Source of the DNA: Bacteroidales bacterium
GTDB lineage: Bacteria; Bacteroidota; Bacteroidia; Bacteroidales; UBA932
Assembly: GCA_017437755.1 (NCBI GenBank)
Contig: JAFRXI010000072.1
Location: 1 to 32,517 of the forward strand
Direction of reading: 5' to 3'
DNA: 32,517 nucleotides
The stretch's first letter is position 1. Each line of letters starts with the position of its first letter. Position numbers and translations under genes: made by a program. Positions 16,358-26,497 of the stretch are shown here, piece after piece. The notes below the pieces were generated by a model, which was given only the letters and a program-made list of their open reading frames with translations, ran no database searches and was not told where the DNA came from.

Positions 16358-19300
16358 ATGAAACTGCAATCAAAAACAGGAATCATCGTCCTCCTGCTGC
16401 TGGCAGTGACATTCTCCGCCTGGGCGCAAGGCTCGGTTACGGGGAAATGGAACGGCCAGCCCTTGAAGACGGTGCTCAGGAGCATCGAGGGGCAGACCGG
16501 CCTCTCGGTATTCTACCGTTCCGACGAGATTGACGAGTCTGCACCAGTTACCGCTGATTTCAACGCGACCCCGGTGGAGGCGGCCCTGCGCTCCATCCTC
16601 GGCTCCGACGTGGACGTCAGCATAAGCGGCAAGATGATCGTCCTCTCCAAGAAGGAGGCAAAGCCTGCGGGAACAGTCCACGGCCGGGTGACCGACGAGT
16701 CGGGCGAGGGCGTTCCAGGTGCGGGTGTCTTTATCAAGGGAACCACCAGGGGCGTTTCCACCGACCTTGACGGGAATTATTCCATCGCAGCCACCCCGGG
16801 AACGGTACTGACCTTCTCTTCAATGGGTTACGCCAGCAAGGAGGTTACCGTCGGAAAATCCTCGGTGGTGAATGTAGTCCTGGCCGAGGACAACGAAATG
16901 CTCAACGAACTGGTGGTGGTGGGTTATGGTACCCAGAAAAAGGCCAACCTTACCGGTGCAGTATCCGTGGTCAAGGCCGATGCACTCCAGGACCGTTCGG
17001 CCATCGACGTCGCGCACATGCTCCAGGGTTCAGTTCCCGGACTTAACGTTACGTCCTCTTCAGGACAGCCCGGAGGTGTGGCGGACCTCAACATCCGCGG
17101 CCGCAACTCCATCAACGGCGGTTCACCGCTGGTCCTTGTGGACGGTGTGGAAAGCACCCTCCACTATATAAACCCGGCTGACGTGGAGTCCATCTCCGTT
17201 ATCAAGGACGCCGCCGCGGCAGCCATCTACGGAGCAAAGGGTTCCGCCGGCGTCATCCTCGTCACCACCAAGAGCGGAAGCAAGGACAAGGAAGGGAAGG
17301 CCACCGTCCGTTACAGCGGACGTGCCGGTTTCACCGCCCCTACCGCTTCCACCGACTGGGAGACGCGCGGCTACTATTCCGTGTACCTCAGCAACATGTT
17401 CCTCAGGACATACAGCGGTGAGAACCTCTATGCCTATTCCGAAGAGGACATGGTGGAACTGTGGAACCGCCGGAACGACAAGGTCGAGAATCCCGCCCGC
17501 CCGTGGGTGGTGATAGGCCAGGACCAGTCCGGCAGGGATGTCTATAACTACTATGCCAACACCGACTGGTGGCATGTGGTCTACAATGACATCAAGCCCT
17601 CCACGAGCCATACCATAACCGCCAGCGGTGCCACCAAGAACGTTGACTACCTGATTTCCGGAGGGTACAACTTCGAGCAGGGAATGTTCAAGATCAAACC
17701 CGACAAGTACAACCGCTACAACCTCCGCGTGAAGGTGGGCTTCGACGTTACCAAGTGGCTTCGCATAGGAAACAACCTCAGTTTCTTCAGCAGCAGCTAT
17801 TTCTATCCCGGACAGGGAGGAATCAAGAACTCGCTGTACTGGGCTTCCGCCCATGCCCCTGCGAGCTATCCTGCCGTAAATCCCGACGGAACAACCCTTT
17901 ACAAGACCAAGTATAACAACAATACGGTCCTTGCGGGTCTTATGGTGACCCTCGCCAACGGCGACTGCAACACCGACAGGATAGACAATCTGAGCGATAC
18001 CTTCGACGTGACCATCAAGCCGTTCAAGGGAATGACCGTGAAGGGAGACTTCACCTATTCGCTGAACCTTGTCCGCTACATGAACAGGACCACGCCCGGG
18101 GAATATTCCACATATCCCGGTGTCATAGAGACCATAGATACCGGCGACGGGTTCGAGAACAAGCTGACTGAGACTGCGAACATCTCCACCTACAAGTCGG
18201 CCAACCTGTATGCCACTTACGAGCATGTATGGGCCAATGCCCACAATTTCAAGCTCATGGCCGGTTTGAACTATGACCACAAGCACATCAAGGACCTCAA
18301 GGGGGTTGGATACGACCTGTATTCCATGGACCTGAACGACCTTGACCTTACCGGTCAGGATGAAGAGGGAAACAAGCGGATGGAAGTCTACGGCGGCCAG
18401 AACGAATACATGACGGCCGGTTACTTCGCCCGTCTCAACTATGACTACAAGGGCAGGTACCTGTTTGAGGCGAACGCCCGTTACGACGGATCGTCCCGCT
18501 TCCTCCGCGGAAGCCGCTGGGTATTCTCCCCGTCCTTCTCCGTTGGCTGGAGGGTTTCGGAAGAGAAGTTCTTCGAGCCCCTCAGGTCGTGGTGGGACAA
18601 CCTCAAGATCCGCTTCTCCTGGGGCCAGCTCGGCAACCAGCAGCTCAGCGAATACTATCCTGCAATCCGTACCATCTCCACGGGATCGCTTTCCTCTTAT
18701 ATCATAGGCGGTCCCAGGCCTTCCCTGGCCAGCATCTCCGCTCCGGTTTCGTCCGGACTTACTTGGGAGCGCTCCATCCAGAAGAACCTGGGTATCGACA
18801 TGACATTCCTCAGCGGCAGGCTTGATTTCTCGGCCGAAGCATATATCCGTGACACCAAGGACATGCTCACCGCCGGCGAGCCCCTGCCCGCCACCTACGG
18901 ATACAGCACCGCTCCCAAGGAGAACGTGGCTGACCTCCGCACCAAGGGTTATGAGCTGTCGATTACCTGGAAGGATTCCTTCCAGCTGGCCGGCAGCCCC
19001 TTCCACTACAGCGTGGGCGGATCGCTGAGCGACTATGTCTCCCACATCACGAGGTTCAACAACCCCGACAAGCTCTTTGCAAAGAATTACTGGGTGGGAC
19101 AGAAGTACGGTGAAATCTGGGGTTACCATATCCTGGGCCTGTTTGCAACCGATGCCGATGCCGCTGCCTGGTCGGAGAAAGTCGACCAGTCCAAGGTCAA
19201 CGCCATCATCAACGCCAGCACCGGTACCGTGAATCCGGTTTCCGGCAAGCCCGGACTCTGCGCAGGTGACCTCCAGTACTGGGACAACGGCGACGGCGTC

Positions 19301-19882
19301 ATCAACCAGGGTGCAGAGAAGGTCGGCGACAGCGGCGACTGGCAGATAATCGGTAACAGCCAGCCCAGGTTCAACTTCGGCCTCAACCTGAGCGCCTCCT
19401 GGTACAATTTTGACATATCGGCGTTCTTCCAGGGCATAGGCCACATGGACTGGTATCCGCAGTATGAAGTCCGTCAGTTCTGGTCGCTCTATGCCAGGCC
19501 GTTCTGTACATTCATCCCCAAGGATTTCCAGACAATGTACTGGACCGAGGAGAATCCCAACGCCTACTTCCCCCGTCCCAGGGGTTATGTGGCCGGCGTG
19601 GGCCGCGGCCGTGAGCTCACCGAGCCCAATGACCGTTACCTCCAGAACATCGGCTACCTGAGGCTCAAGAACCTGACCGTTGGCTATACCGTTCCTGAAA
19701 AGATATCGCGCAAGGCCGGAATCAAGCAGCTCCGCATCTACTTCACCGGCGAGAATCTCTTCTACTGGTGCCCCGGACTCCATTCAAAGTACATCGATCC
19801 GGAAATGGCACAGACCAACGGGAATCTCCGTATCTATCCCTGGCAGAAGACCATCATGTTCGGTCTGGACATCACCCTTTAA
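16358..19882 (+). CDS. SusC/RagA-type TonB-dependent outer-membrane transporter with N-terminal STN signalling domain
   Basis: 1174 residues, longer than plain SusC because of the extra STN domain. Order: signal peptide (1-24, ending AWAQ); STN/secretin-like domain ~30-98 (LKTVLRSIEGQTGLSVFYRS, VEAALRSIL); carboxypeptidase-regulatory-like domain ~107-176 (VHGRVTDESGEGVPGAGVFI, DGNYSI); TonB box region ~182-190 (LNELVVVGYG). A plug domain follows (~193-310, with LNIRGRNSINGGSPLVLVDG and IYGAKGSAGVILVTTK), then a ~860-residue barrel ending IMFGLDITL. It should import a ligand across the outer membrane with energy from TonB, while the STN domain contacts the FecR-like protein to signal occupancy. 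The gap before it (16303-16357) holds only a short CTAAT-type tandem motif. Confidence 0.96.
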   Translation: MKLQSKTGIIVLLLLAVTFSAWAQGSVTGKWNGQPLKTVLRSIEGQTGLSVFYRSDEIDESAPVTADFNATPVEAALRSILGSDVDVSISGKMIVLSKKEAKPAGTVHGRVTDESGEGVPGAGVFIKGTTRGVSTDLDGNYSIAATPGTVLTFSSMGYASKEVTVGKSSVVNVVLAEDNEMLNELVVVGYGTQKKANLTGAVSVVKADALQDRSAIDVAHMLQGSVPGLNVTSSSGQPGGVADLNIRGRNSINGGSPLVLVDGVESTLHYINPADVESISVIKDAAAAAIYGAKGSAGVILVTTKSGSKDKEGKATVRYSGRAGFTAPTASTDWETRGYYSVYLSNMFLRTYSGENLYAYSEEDMVELWNRRNDKVENPARPWVVIGQDQSGRDVYNYYANTDWWHVVYNDIKPSTSHTITASGATKNVDYLISGGYNFEQGMFKIKPDKYNRYNLRVKVGFDVTKWLRIGNNLSFFSSSYFYPGQGGIKNSLYWASAHAPASYPAVNPDGTTLYKTKYNNNTVLAGLMVTLANGDCNTDRIDNLSDTFDVTIKPFKGMTVKGDFTYSLNLVRYMNRTTPGEYSTYPGVIETIDTGDGFENKLTETANISTYKSANLYATYEHVWANAHNFKLMAGLNYDHKHIKDLKGVGYDLYSMDLNDLDLTGQDEEGNKRMEVYGGQNEYMTAGYFARLNYDYKGRYLFEANARYDGSSRFLRGSRWVFSPSFSVGWRVSEEKFFEPLRSWWDNLKIRFSWGQLGNQQLSEYYPAIRTISTGSLSSYIIGGPRPSLASISAPVSSGLTWERSIQKNLGIDMTFLSGRLDFSAEAYIRDTKDMLTAGEPLPATYGYSTAPKENVADLRTKGYELSITWKDSFQLAGSPFHYSVGGSLSDYVSHITRFNNPDKLFAKNYWVGQKYGEIWGYHILGLFATDADAAAWSEKVDQSKVNAIINASTGTVNPVSGKPGLCAGDLQYWDNGDGVINQGAEKVGDSGDWQIIGNSQPRFNFGLNLSASWYNFDISAFFQGIGHMDWYPQYEVRQFWSLYARPFCTFIPKDFQTMYWTEENPNAYFPRPRGYVAGVGRGRELTEPNDRYLQNIGYLRLKNLTVGYTVPEKISRKAGIKQLRIYFTGENLFYWCPGLHSKYIDPEMAQTNGNLRIYPWQKTIMFGLDITL

Positions 19883-19894
19883 AAGAATATGCAT

Positions 19895-21691
19895 ATGAAA
19901 AAGATAGCATACATACTGATTCCGGTCCTGGCCTGCTGCGTTTTCACCGGTTGCGACGACCTGCTTGACGCAGTTCCCAAAGATAAGATGTCGCCGGATA
20001 CTTTCTTCAAGAGCGAGAAGGAACTCAAGGCCTTCAGCATGAACATGTACGGCATGCTGCCGGGAGCCGGTTCCCTTTTCATGGAAGATGCCGACAATTA
20101 CATCCAGATGGGTCTCACCGACGAGATCAAGGGTACCCGCCAGATCGAGCCGTCCGGCAACGGATGGAGCTGGGGTGCACTCCGTAACGTCAACACCCTG
20201 ATCGAATATCTTCCCAACTGCGACGATGCCGCCGCCCGGACCAGATACGAGGCCCTTGCCCGTTTCTTCCGCGCGTACTTCTATTTTGAGAAGGTAAAGC
20301 GTTTTGGCGACGTTCCCTGGTATGACAAGCCCGTGGGCTCTGCCGACACCGACGCCCTGAACCGTCCCCGTGACAGCAGGGAGTTCATCATGGGCAAGAT
20401 GATAGAGGACATCGATTTTGCAATCGGCCATCTACCTGCCACGAAGAGCGCCTATGAGATTACAAAATGGACCGCGATGGCCCTGAAGTCCCGTTTCCTC
20501 CTCTTTGAGGGAACCTTCCGGAAATACCACACCGAGTTTGACTATGGTGCAAATGCCCATGAATGGAAGTGGTACCTGGATGAATGCGCAAAGGTGTCCG
20601 AGGAGTTCATGGGAGCCAGCGGTTACGGTATCCATACCACCGGCGGTGCTTCCAAGGCCTATTACAGCCTGTTCACCAGCGAGAACGCCACGGCCAACAC
20701 CGACGAGGTGATCCTGGCCCGCAACTACAACAGCGCCTACAACGTGACCCACAATGCCAACGGAATGATGAATTCCGCCACCAACGGACGCCACGGCATG
20801 ACCCGCAAGATGGTGGCCAGCTACCTGATGGCGGACGGCTCGCGCTTTACGGACAGGGAAGGCTGGGAAACCATGGACTTTGTCACTGAGACCCAGGACC
20901 GTGATCCCCGTCTGGCACAGACCATACGCACTCCCGGTTATACCAGGCTCGGCGACAAGACTCCCTGCCCTCCCAACTTCCTGTACTGCATGACGGGTTA
21001 CCACCCCACCAAGTACGTAATGGGCCTTGACAAGGACAATTACAACATTTCCGACGTCGACCTCATCATCTTCCGTGCAGCGGAGGTGCTGCTCAACTTT
21101 GCCGAGGCAAAGGCCGAGGCCGGAACGCTGACGCAGTCCGACCTGGACATGTCCGTAAACAAGATCCGCGCAAGGGTCGCCCTGCCCAAACTTGACATGC
21201 AGGAAGCGAATGCCAATCCGGATCCGTTCCTCACCAACCCCGACTGGGGCGGTTACCAGAACGTCACCGGCTCCAACAAGGGTGTCATCCTGGAAATCCG
21301 TCGCGAAAGGGCGGTGGAACTTGCCCAGGAAGGCTTCCGCTACTATGACATCATGCGCTGGAAGGAAGGCCAGGTCTTCACCAGGCAGTTCTATGGCATG
21401 TATTTCCCGGGTCCCGGCGAGTACGACCTAAACTCCGACGGAATCGTGGACATCCTCCTGTACGCCGGCGATTCCGCCCCTGCCTCCACTGCTCCCGTAA
21501 AGTACAAGGTGGGAAGTGCCGATTTCATCCTGAGCGCTGGGGAATCCGGCAACGTCAATCCTTACAAGGAGCTCACCTGCAAGTGGAATGAGGGACGCGA
21601 CTATCTCTATCCTATCCCTACCGACGAGCGTAACCTTACCGGCGGCGCCCTGAAGCAGAATCCCGGATGGAATGACAATTTGAATTTCTAA
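19895..21691 (+). CDS. SusD/RagB family glycan-binding lipoprotein
   Basis: 598 residues from MKKIAYILIP; another ATG lies two codons upstream (19889). The lipoprotein signal ends at the Cys in VFTGCDDLLD. The SusD N-terminal region has DKMSPDTFFKSEKELKAFSMNMYGML, and the TPR-like part has RFFRAYFYFEKVKRFGDVPWYDKPV. The C-terminal signature is IFRAAEVLLNFAEAKAEAG, then ILEIRRERAVELAQEGFRYYDIMRW and the final YLYPIPTDERNL. It caps SusC on the cell surface and binds the glycan. It begins 12 bases after susC, the normal SusC-SusD arrangement. The binding ligand cannot be told from sequence. Confidence 0.96.
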   Translation: MKKIAYILIPVLACCVFTGCDDLLDAVPKDKMSPDTFFKSEKELKAFSMNMYGMLPGAGSLFMEDADNYIQMGLTDEIKGTRQIEPSGNGWSWGALRNVNTLIEYLPNCDDAAARTRYEALARFFRAYFYFEKVKRFGDVPWYDKPVGSADTDALNRPRDSREFIMGKMIEDIDFAIGHLPATKSAYEITKWTAMALKSRFLLFEGTFRKYHTEFDYGANAHEWKWYLDECAKVSEEFMGASGYGIHTTGGASKAYYSLFTSENATANTDEVILARNYNSAYNVTHNANGMMNSATNGRHGMTRKMVASYLMADGSRFTDREGWETMDFVTETQDRDPRLAQTIRTPGYTRLGDKTPCPPNFLYCMTGYHPTKYVMGLDKDNYNISDVDLIIFRAAEVLLNFAEAKAEAGTLTQSDLDMSVNKIRARVALPKLDMQEANANPDPFLTNPDWGGYQNVTGSNKGVILEIRRERAVELAQEGFRYYDIMRWKEGQVFTRQFYGMYFPGPGEYDLNSDGIVDILLYAGDSAPASTAPVKYKVGSADFILSAGESGNVNPYKELTCKWNEGRDYLYPIPTDERNLTGGALKQNPGWNDNLNF

Positions 21692-21704
21692 GATGCTTTG
21701 CGGT

Positions 21705-23399
21705 ATGAAAAAGATATTTATACTGATTCTGGCCCTTCCAATCCTTGCCGTTTCCTGCAAGAACGGGGATGATGTAGTCCCCGGGACCATGAAGGGCATC
21801 TTCTATGCCGACATCCCCGGCGATAAGGAGATGGTGGAGATCGTCCCCAACGGCAGCAGGACATATAACCTCAGGGCCTGCGCCCAGGGTGACAATGTTG
21901 CCGACGCGGTGATGAACTTCACTTTCAAGGCCGATCCCGACCTGGTTGACGCCTATAACTCTGCGCACGGGACTTCCTACAGGATGTGCCCCGGCTCGGC
22001 TTTTGAATTCGTGGTCAACGAGGTCATGCTTCCCCGTTACGGAAAGTCTTCCACCACGGCCAAGGTAAAGGTTATCGCTTCCGGTCTCGAGAATGGGGTG
22101 CAGTACATCCTCCCCGTCACAATCGACCAGGCAACCGGATCTCCCAACTGGGCTGTGGCCGACACCATGGCCGCATACGTCCTGTTCCACATGAGCGATT
22201 ACGACCCCAACGGCCCCGGTACGGAGAACAATCCTTATCCCATAACGTCGGTGGACGACCTCAAGGCCATGGGCTCCAAGGCAATCGAGGGCACCAGGGT
22301 TTATTTCCGCATGGAGAACGACATCGACATGGCCGGTGTGACCGACTGGGAGCCCGTCAACCAGTTCGAGCCTTACAAGGAGTTCGACTTTGACGGCGGC
22401 GGCTTCACGATCTCCAACTTTACCGGCGGAACCAGCCTGTTCGGTGCAGTGGTGGGCAGCTGCCATGACCTGACTGTGGTGAATGCCAACATTACTGCGG
22501 CAGCCGCTCCCATAGGCATCATAGGTGCTTACGGCGGAGCAGCCGACATGCCCGTGGATGTGAGCCACGTGTACGTGCAGGGCAAGATCAACAACACCGT
22601 GGGTCACGGAACCGGCGGCCTGTTCGGCAAGATAGTGGAAGCCACCATCGACGCCTGCTCGGCCGATGTGGTGATTGTCAGCAACAAGTACGACTCCGGC
22701 GGAATCTATGGTTATGACGAAACCGGCGCAAACAAGAAGAGCGTGATCTCCAACTGCTGGACCGCCGGCGACATCACCGGTAACCGAATGGTGGGCGGTA
22801 TCGCGGGAATGGTATCGATGAATGAAAGCGAATGTACCATAAGGTGCTGTTACTCAACTGCAAAGGTCCATGCCCAGTTCAAGTACGGCGGTATAGCCGG
22901 CGATGGCATGATGAGCTTGAAGGACAACAGCAAGACTCCCAAGAACCACTTTGAGAAGTGCATAGCCTGGAACGAAGCAATCCATTCCGACGTGAGTGAT
23001 GCCAGCGTGCACTACAGCGCCGGTGCCATAGTGGGCTTCAGCTCCACCAAGAACTACCATGTTGACTGCATGCGCAGGGAGGACCTCAACTTCTCCGACT
23101 GCCCCGGGAACACCACCAACACCCTGGTGGACCAGGGCAACTCCTCGCCGGATTCCCCCCTGGTGCAGGTTGCAGTGAGCCCGGGTTCTACCAACTACAA
23201 CTATCCTTACCACGGCAAGGCTGCCGCCAAGGGTGCTACGGCATCACAGGTGGCCCAGCTCCTTGGTTGGGATGAGAGTATCTGGGACCTTTCCGGCGCC
23301 TTGCCGTTCTTCAAGGGAGCTTCTGCCCCCGTTGAGAATCCCGACGTGAACCCCGGAGGCCAGTTCCCCGACTTTGACGAGAACGAGTTCTACAATTAA
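21705..23399 (+). CDS. Surface lipoprotein: DUF1735 (BT_3987-like) N-terminal domain plus GLUG-like repeats
   Basis: 564 residues from MKKIFILILALPILA; an in-frame ATG four codons upstream is less likely because it breaks the signal peptide. Lipobox LAVSC, Cys18, followed by KNGDD, which fits a surface-export signal. Residues ~25-155 match DUF1735: LVDAYNSAHGTSYRMCP and VQYILPVTIDQATG. From ~160 to ~460 the protein is a beta-helix-like array with GLUG-type GGLFG, GGIYG and GGIAG turns (start NPYPITSVDDLKAMG). The last third (EKCIAWNEAIHSDVSDASVHY, GWDESIWDLSGALPFF) is closely related to the next gene's C-terminus. By position it is probably a surface glycan-binding protein of the SusCD locus; no catalytic residues are recognised. 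Confidence 0.85.
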   Translation: MKKIFILILALPILAVSCKNGDDVVPGTMKGIFYADIPGDKEMVEIVPNGSRTYNLRACAQGDNVADAVMNFTFKADPDLVDAYNSAHGTSYRMCPGSAFEFVVNEVMLPRYGKSSTTAKVKVIASGLENGVQYILPVTIDQATGSPNWAVADTMAAYVLFHMSDYDPNGPGTENNPYPITSVDDLKAMGSKAIEGTRVYFRMENDIDMAGVTDWEPVNQFEPYKEFDFDGGGFTISNFTGGTSLFGAVVGSCHDLTVVNANITAAAAPIGIIGAYGGAADMPVDVSHVYVQGKINNTVGHGTGGLFGKIVEATIDACSADVVIVSNKYDSGGIYGYDETGANKKSVISNCWTAGDITGNRMVGGIAGMVSMNESECTIRCCYSTAKVHAQFKYGGIAGDGMMSLKDNSKTPKNHFEKCIAWNEAIHSDVSDASVHYSAGAIVGFSSTKNYHVDCMRREDLNFSDCPGNTTNTLVDQGNSSPDSPLVQVAVSPGSTNYNYPYHGKAAAKGATASQVAQLLGWDESIWDLSGALPFFKGASAPVENPDVNPGGQFPDFDENEFYN

Positions 23400-23411
23400 A
23401 CCAGACGAGAT

Positions 23412-25373
23412 ATGAAAACATATAGATATATCATAGCACTCATTGCCGGAGCAGCCGTTCTTTCCTGCACCAAGGAGATGAAGGAACTTCCGGCCCCGCA
23501 GGACTCGGCTGAACTTGTGACCATCAGGGCCACTCTTCCTGAAAATGCGCCTCTGATGAAGGCGGGCCCCCATTCCGGTTTTTCCTGGCGCTGGTCCGCC
23601 GGTGACAAGCTTACCGTTATGGGCGAAGGCGGAGCGCAGGAAGTTTTCACCATCAAGTCCGGTTTCTCCTCCAATTTCGCCGAATTTGAGGGAAAGGCCG
23701 TTCCCGGTGAGAAATTCACCATCCTTTTCCCGGACGAAAAGGCCCTCACCACCGACTGGAGCAAACAGACCCAGGCCGGAAACGGCAGCATCGACCACCT
23801 CAAGTACGAGGCTTGCCTTACCGACGTGGACGATTACATGAGTTTCACCTTCAGCCCGGAGTGGGCGGCTGAGCACGGCGGAAGCCTCAAGCATACCGGC
23901 GTCCTCAAGCTCACCGTCACCCTGCCTGCAGACGTGAAGAAGGTCACCAAGGTTACCCTGTCGGCCCCCACCGCCCTTTTCTACGGCGGGAACGGCGATA
24001 CCATGACCGACAAGATCGCCCTTGACCTGTCCGACTGCAACATCGGCGACGACCACCTGCTAACAGCCTGGATGACTACATCCTGGAACGAGGCGGTGGT
24101 TCCCGTCGACGGAACCCTCTCGCTGAGCGTCGGAACCTCGGATTCTCCCATAGCCAAGACCGTTACCTTCACCAAGGAAGGAAAGGTCCTGGGCGGCAAG
24201 ATTAACACCTTTGTAACCGATGCGGCCGGTTGGACTTATTCCAGCCGCTACGCCTCCGGTTCCGGTACCGAGGCCGATCCATGGATCATCACCACGCCCA
24301 GGCATATGAGCTTCATGGCAGAGGATATGGCCGACGGCGAGACCCGCTACTTCAAGCTGGGCGCCGATATCGACATGGCGGAAATCACCGACTGGGTGCC
24401 GCTCAATGCCGCCGGGTCGTTTGAAAAGAAGATAGATTTCAACGGCGACGGCCATACCATTTCCAACTTCAGCTGCTCTGCCTCCAAGTATTCCAGCTTC
24501 TTTGGCGTGCTGTACGGCAAGTGCTACGATGTGAAGTTCGTGAATGCCACCATCAATGCCACCACGGCAGGCAGCGGCATACTGGGAGGCTATTGCGGAA
24601 CCACCGGCAAGCCCGGCGAGGCCACCAGGGTATCCGTCCAGGGAACCATAAACTGCGAGGCCAACAACCATGGCGGATTGTTCGGCAATGTCAATGAGGC
24701 TACAATCACTGCCTGCTCGGCGGATGTAGTTATCACGGCAAAAGGCCAGTGCATAGGCGGACTGTTCGGAGTCGACCCCGGACTGGTGACAGTCAGGGAT
24801 TGCTGGAGCGCCGGAAGCATCTCTACCACCGCTTCGATAGCAGGAGGTATCTGCGGTGACCTGAAGACCGCCAACAGTTCCATATACAACTGTTACTCAA
24901 CTGCTTCCGTGACCACTCAGTTCATTTTCGGAGGCATTGTGGGACGTGCCGTGGCAGGTCAGAAGTCCAACAAGAACAACTGCACCAATCAGGATCCCAG
25001 GAACCATATAGAGAAGTGCATAGCCTGGAACGATTTCCTAAAGTCCGACTATGTCCCCGATACGTCCGAGCACTACGGGAGCGGTGCCGTCGTGGGACAG
25101 ACCGCGTTCAAGAACTACCTGACTGGCTGTATCCGCAAGAGCGACCTCTCCTATACCCTTTGTGCCGCCAACGTTGCCGCGGGAGGCTACGACCTGTTTG
25201 ACCAGGAGGATGCCGATCCCGATCACCCCATGGTCTTCGGCACCGGCAACTATGCTTTCGGATACAACGGAAAGGCCGCCGCTGCGGGCAAGACCATCAG
25301 CCAGGTGGCCCAGGATCTGGGCTGGAGTTCTGAAGTCTGGGACTTCAGCGGTAATGCACCCAAGTTGAAATAA
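23412..25373 (+). CDS. Surface lipoprotein: Mfa-like/fimbrillin-type N-terminal domain plus GLUG-like repeats
   Basis: 653 residues. The lipobox is AAVLSC. Residues ~35-270 resemble the fimbrillin/Mfa-like group (WRWSAGDKLTVMGEGG, AEFEGKAVPGEKFTILFPDE, HTGVLKLTVTLPADVKKVTKVTL, GGKINTFVTDAAGW). Residues ~275-653 parallel the previous gene's GLUG-like half: ADPWIITTPRHMSFMAEDM, VQGTINCEANNHGGLFG, ITACSADVVI, EKCIAWNDFLKSDYVPDTSEHY and the terminal QVAQDLGWSSEVWDFSG. So the two are paralogues by their C-terminal parts only. It is probably a second ligand-binding protein at the cell surface; a fimbrial role is less likely given its position in a Sus-type operon. It starts 12 bases after the preceding stop. 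Confidence 0.83.
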   Translation: MKTYRYIIALIAGAAVLSCTKEMKELPAPQDSAELVTIRATLPENAPLMKAGPHSGFSWRWSAGDKLTVMGEGGAQEVFTIKSGFSSNFAEFEGKAVPGEKFTILFPDEKALTTDWSKQTQAGNGSIDHLKYEACLTDVDDYMSFTFSPEWAAEHGGSLKHTGVLKLTVTLPADVKKVTKVTLSAPTALFYGGNGDTMTDKIALDLSDCNIGDDHLLTAWMTTSWNEAVVPVDGTLSLSVGTSDSPIAKTVTFTKEGKVLGGKINTFVTDAAGWTYSSRYASGSGTEADPWIITTPRHMSFMAEDMADGETRYFKLGADIDMAEITDWVPLNAAGSFEKKIDFNGDGHTISNFSCSASKYSSFFGVLYGKCYDVKFVNATINATTAGSGILGGYCGTTGKPGEATRVSVQGTINCEANNHGGLFGNVNEATITACSADVVITAKGQCIGGLFGVDPGLVTVRDCWSAGSISTTASIAGGICGDLKTANSSIYNCYSTASVTTQFIFGGIVGRAVAGQKSNKNNCTNQDPRNHIEKCIAWNDFLKSDYVPDTSEHYGSGAVVGQTAFKNYLTGCIRKSDLSYTLCAANVAAGGYDLFDQEDADPDHPMVFGTGNYAFGYNGKAAAAGKTISQVAQDLGWSSEVWDFSGNAPKLK

Positions 25374-25375
25374 AG

Positions 25376-26494
25376 ATGAAGAGAAGTCGTTTTTTCACTG
25401 TTCTGGTCATCCTGCCCCTGCTGCTTGCCGGCTGCGGGGGCAAGGATGCACCCGAACTTCCGCCTCCGGTCATAAAGCCGGACACCCCGTCAACCCCAAG
25501 TGATCCCGATACTCCGGAAGATCCCGGTACTCAGGACGATACCCCCAAGCCTTGGGACCAGAACCGCGGCAAGGTGGTGACCCCTTCCGGGAGTAACTGG
25601 ACTTCCAAGACCATCGACGAAGGTGTGGTCTACTACTCCTTCTCAGGAAAGGATGAACTTTCCAACCAGATGGAAGAGGTGTTTGTAGTGGACGTGGACC
25701 TCTCCAAGAGCCAGTATCAGGTCAAACTGGTCTGGAAAAGCCCGCGCGTGGCCTGCTCGGAAGTCCAGAAGAGTTTCGGTGACAAGGCCATCGCCACGAT
25801 GAACGCCAATTACGAACTGGGTTCCATTTTCGTCAAGGTTGACGGTACCACCCGGTACCAGATCAACAACCTGAAAATCGGCGATACGGATGTTCCCAAC
25901 TGGAAAAACGAGGGAGCGTTCATGTGCGACGGGGAGCGGGGCATCGATATCCAGTTTGCCGGTTCTCCCAAGAAAGACGGCAAGATTACCGGAATCAAGG
26001 GAAAGACCGACGCCGAGGCCGTGGGGCTTCAGAGGACCTATTACAAGAGCATCGCGGGTTCATGGCCTCATCTGATTTCCAGCGCGCCCATGCTGGTCAA
26101 CGACTACGAACCGGTAGGGGAGAGTTTCTGCAACAATTCGCTCTCGAGCAGCGAGGTGCTCAAGCTCAACTCCGAGGATCCCGACCGCCACCAGAGGGTG
26201 CTGCACCCCCGTACCGCGGTGGCGCTGACGGAGAACAACCACTTCATAATGTTCGTGGTTGACGGACGTCAGACCAGCAAGGGCATGTCGTGCCGGCAGC
26301 TTACCAGATTCATGGTGAAGTGGTTCAATCCCCAGTACGCCCTGAACATGGACGGAGGCGGTTCCACCACCCTCTGCGTAAAGGGTCAGGGAGACCCCAC
26401 CACCCATGTGGTGAACTACCCGTGCGACAACAACCAGTATGACCACGCGGGTGAACGTGCGCGCGACGTCCACTTTGTAGTGTTAAAGAAATAG
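25376..26494 (+). CDS. Phosphodiester glycosidase (NAGPA/DUF2233 family) lipoprotein
   Basis: 372 residues. The lipoprotein signal ends at Cys20 (LLLAGCGG). A Pro/Asp/Thr-rich linker (~24-62) follows, then a NAGPA domain (PF09992). Visible family motifs: MNANYE (~142-147, equivalent of the N-G/A-x-F/Y segment), SAPMLVNDY (~236-244), LHPRTAVAL (~276-284), IMFVVDGRQ (~291-299) and NMDGGGSTTL (~324-333). Characterised relatives hydrolyse sugar-1-phosphodiesters, as when the mammalian uncovering enzyme removes GlcNAc from GlcNAc-P-mannose. Here it is probably anchored at the cell surface and acts on the ligand of the SusCD pair; the exact substrate is unknown. It begins two bases after the previous stop and is followed by the SGNH gene after three bases: clearly one operon. 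Confidence 0.87.
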   Translation: MKRSRFFTVLVILPLLLAGCGGKDAPELPPPVIKPDTPSTPSDPDTPEDPGTQDDTPKPWDQNRGKVVTPSGSNWTSKTIDEGVVYYSFSGKDELSNQMEEVFVVDVDLSKSQYQVKLVWKSPRVACSEVQKSFGDKAIATMNANYELGSIFVKVDGTTRYQINNLKIGDTDVPNWKNEGAFMCDGERGIDIQFAGSPKKDGKITGIKGKTDAEAVGLQRTYYKSIAGSWPHLISSAPMLVNDYEPVGESFCNNSLSSSEVLKLNSEDPDRHQRVLHPRTAVALTENNHFIMFVVDGRQTSKGMSCRQLTRFMVKWFNPQYALNMDGGGSTTLCVKGQGDPTTHVVNYPCDNNQYDHAGERARDVHFVVLKK

Positions 26495-26497
26495 CAA

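Noticed and set aside
17123-19783. 886-codon open frame antisense to susC
   Set aside because: Repetitive Val/Gly/Leu composition typical of the complement of GC-rich coding DNA; no domain, and susC in the other strand is unambiguous.
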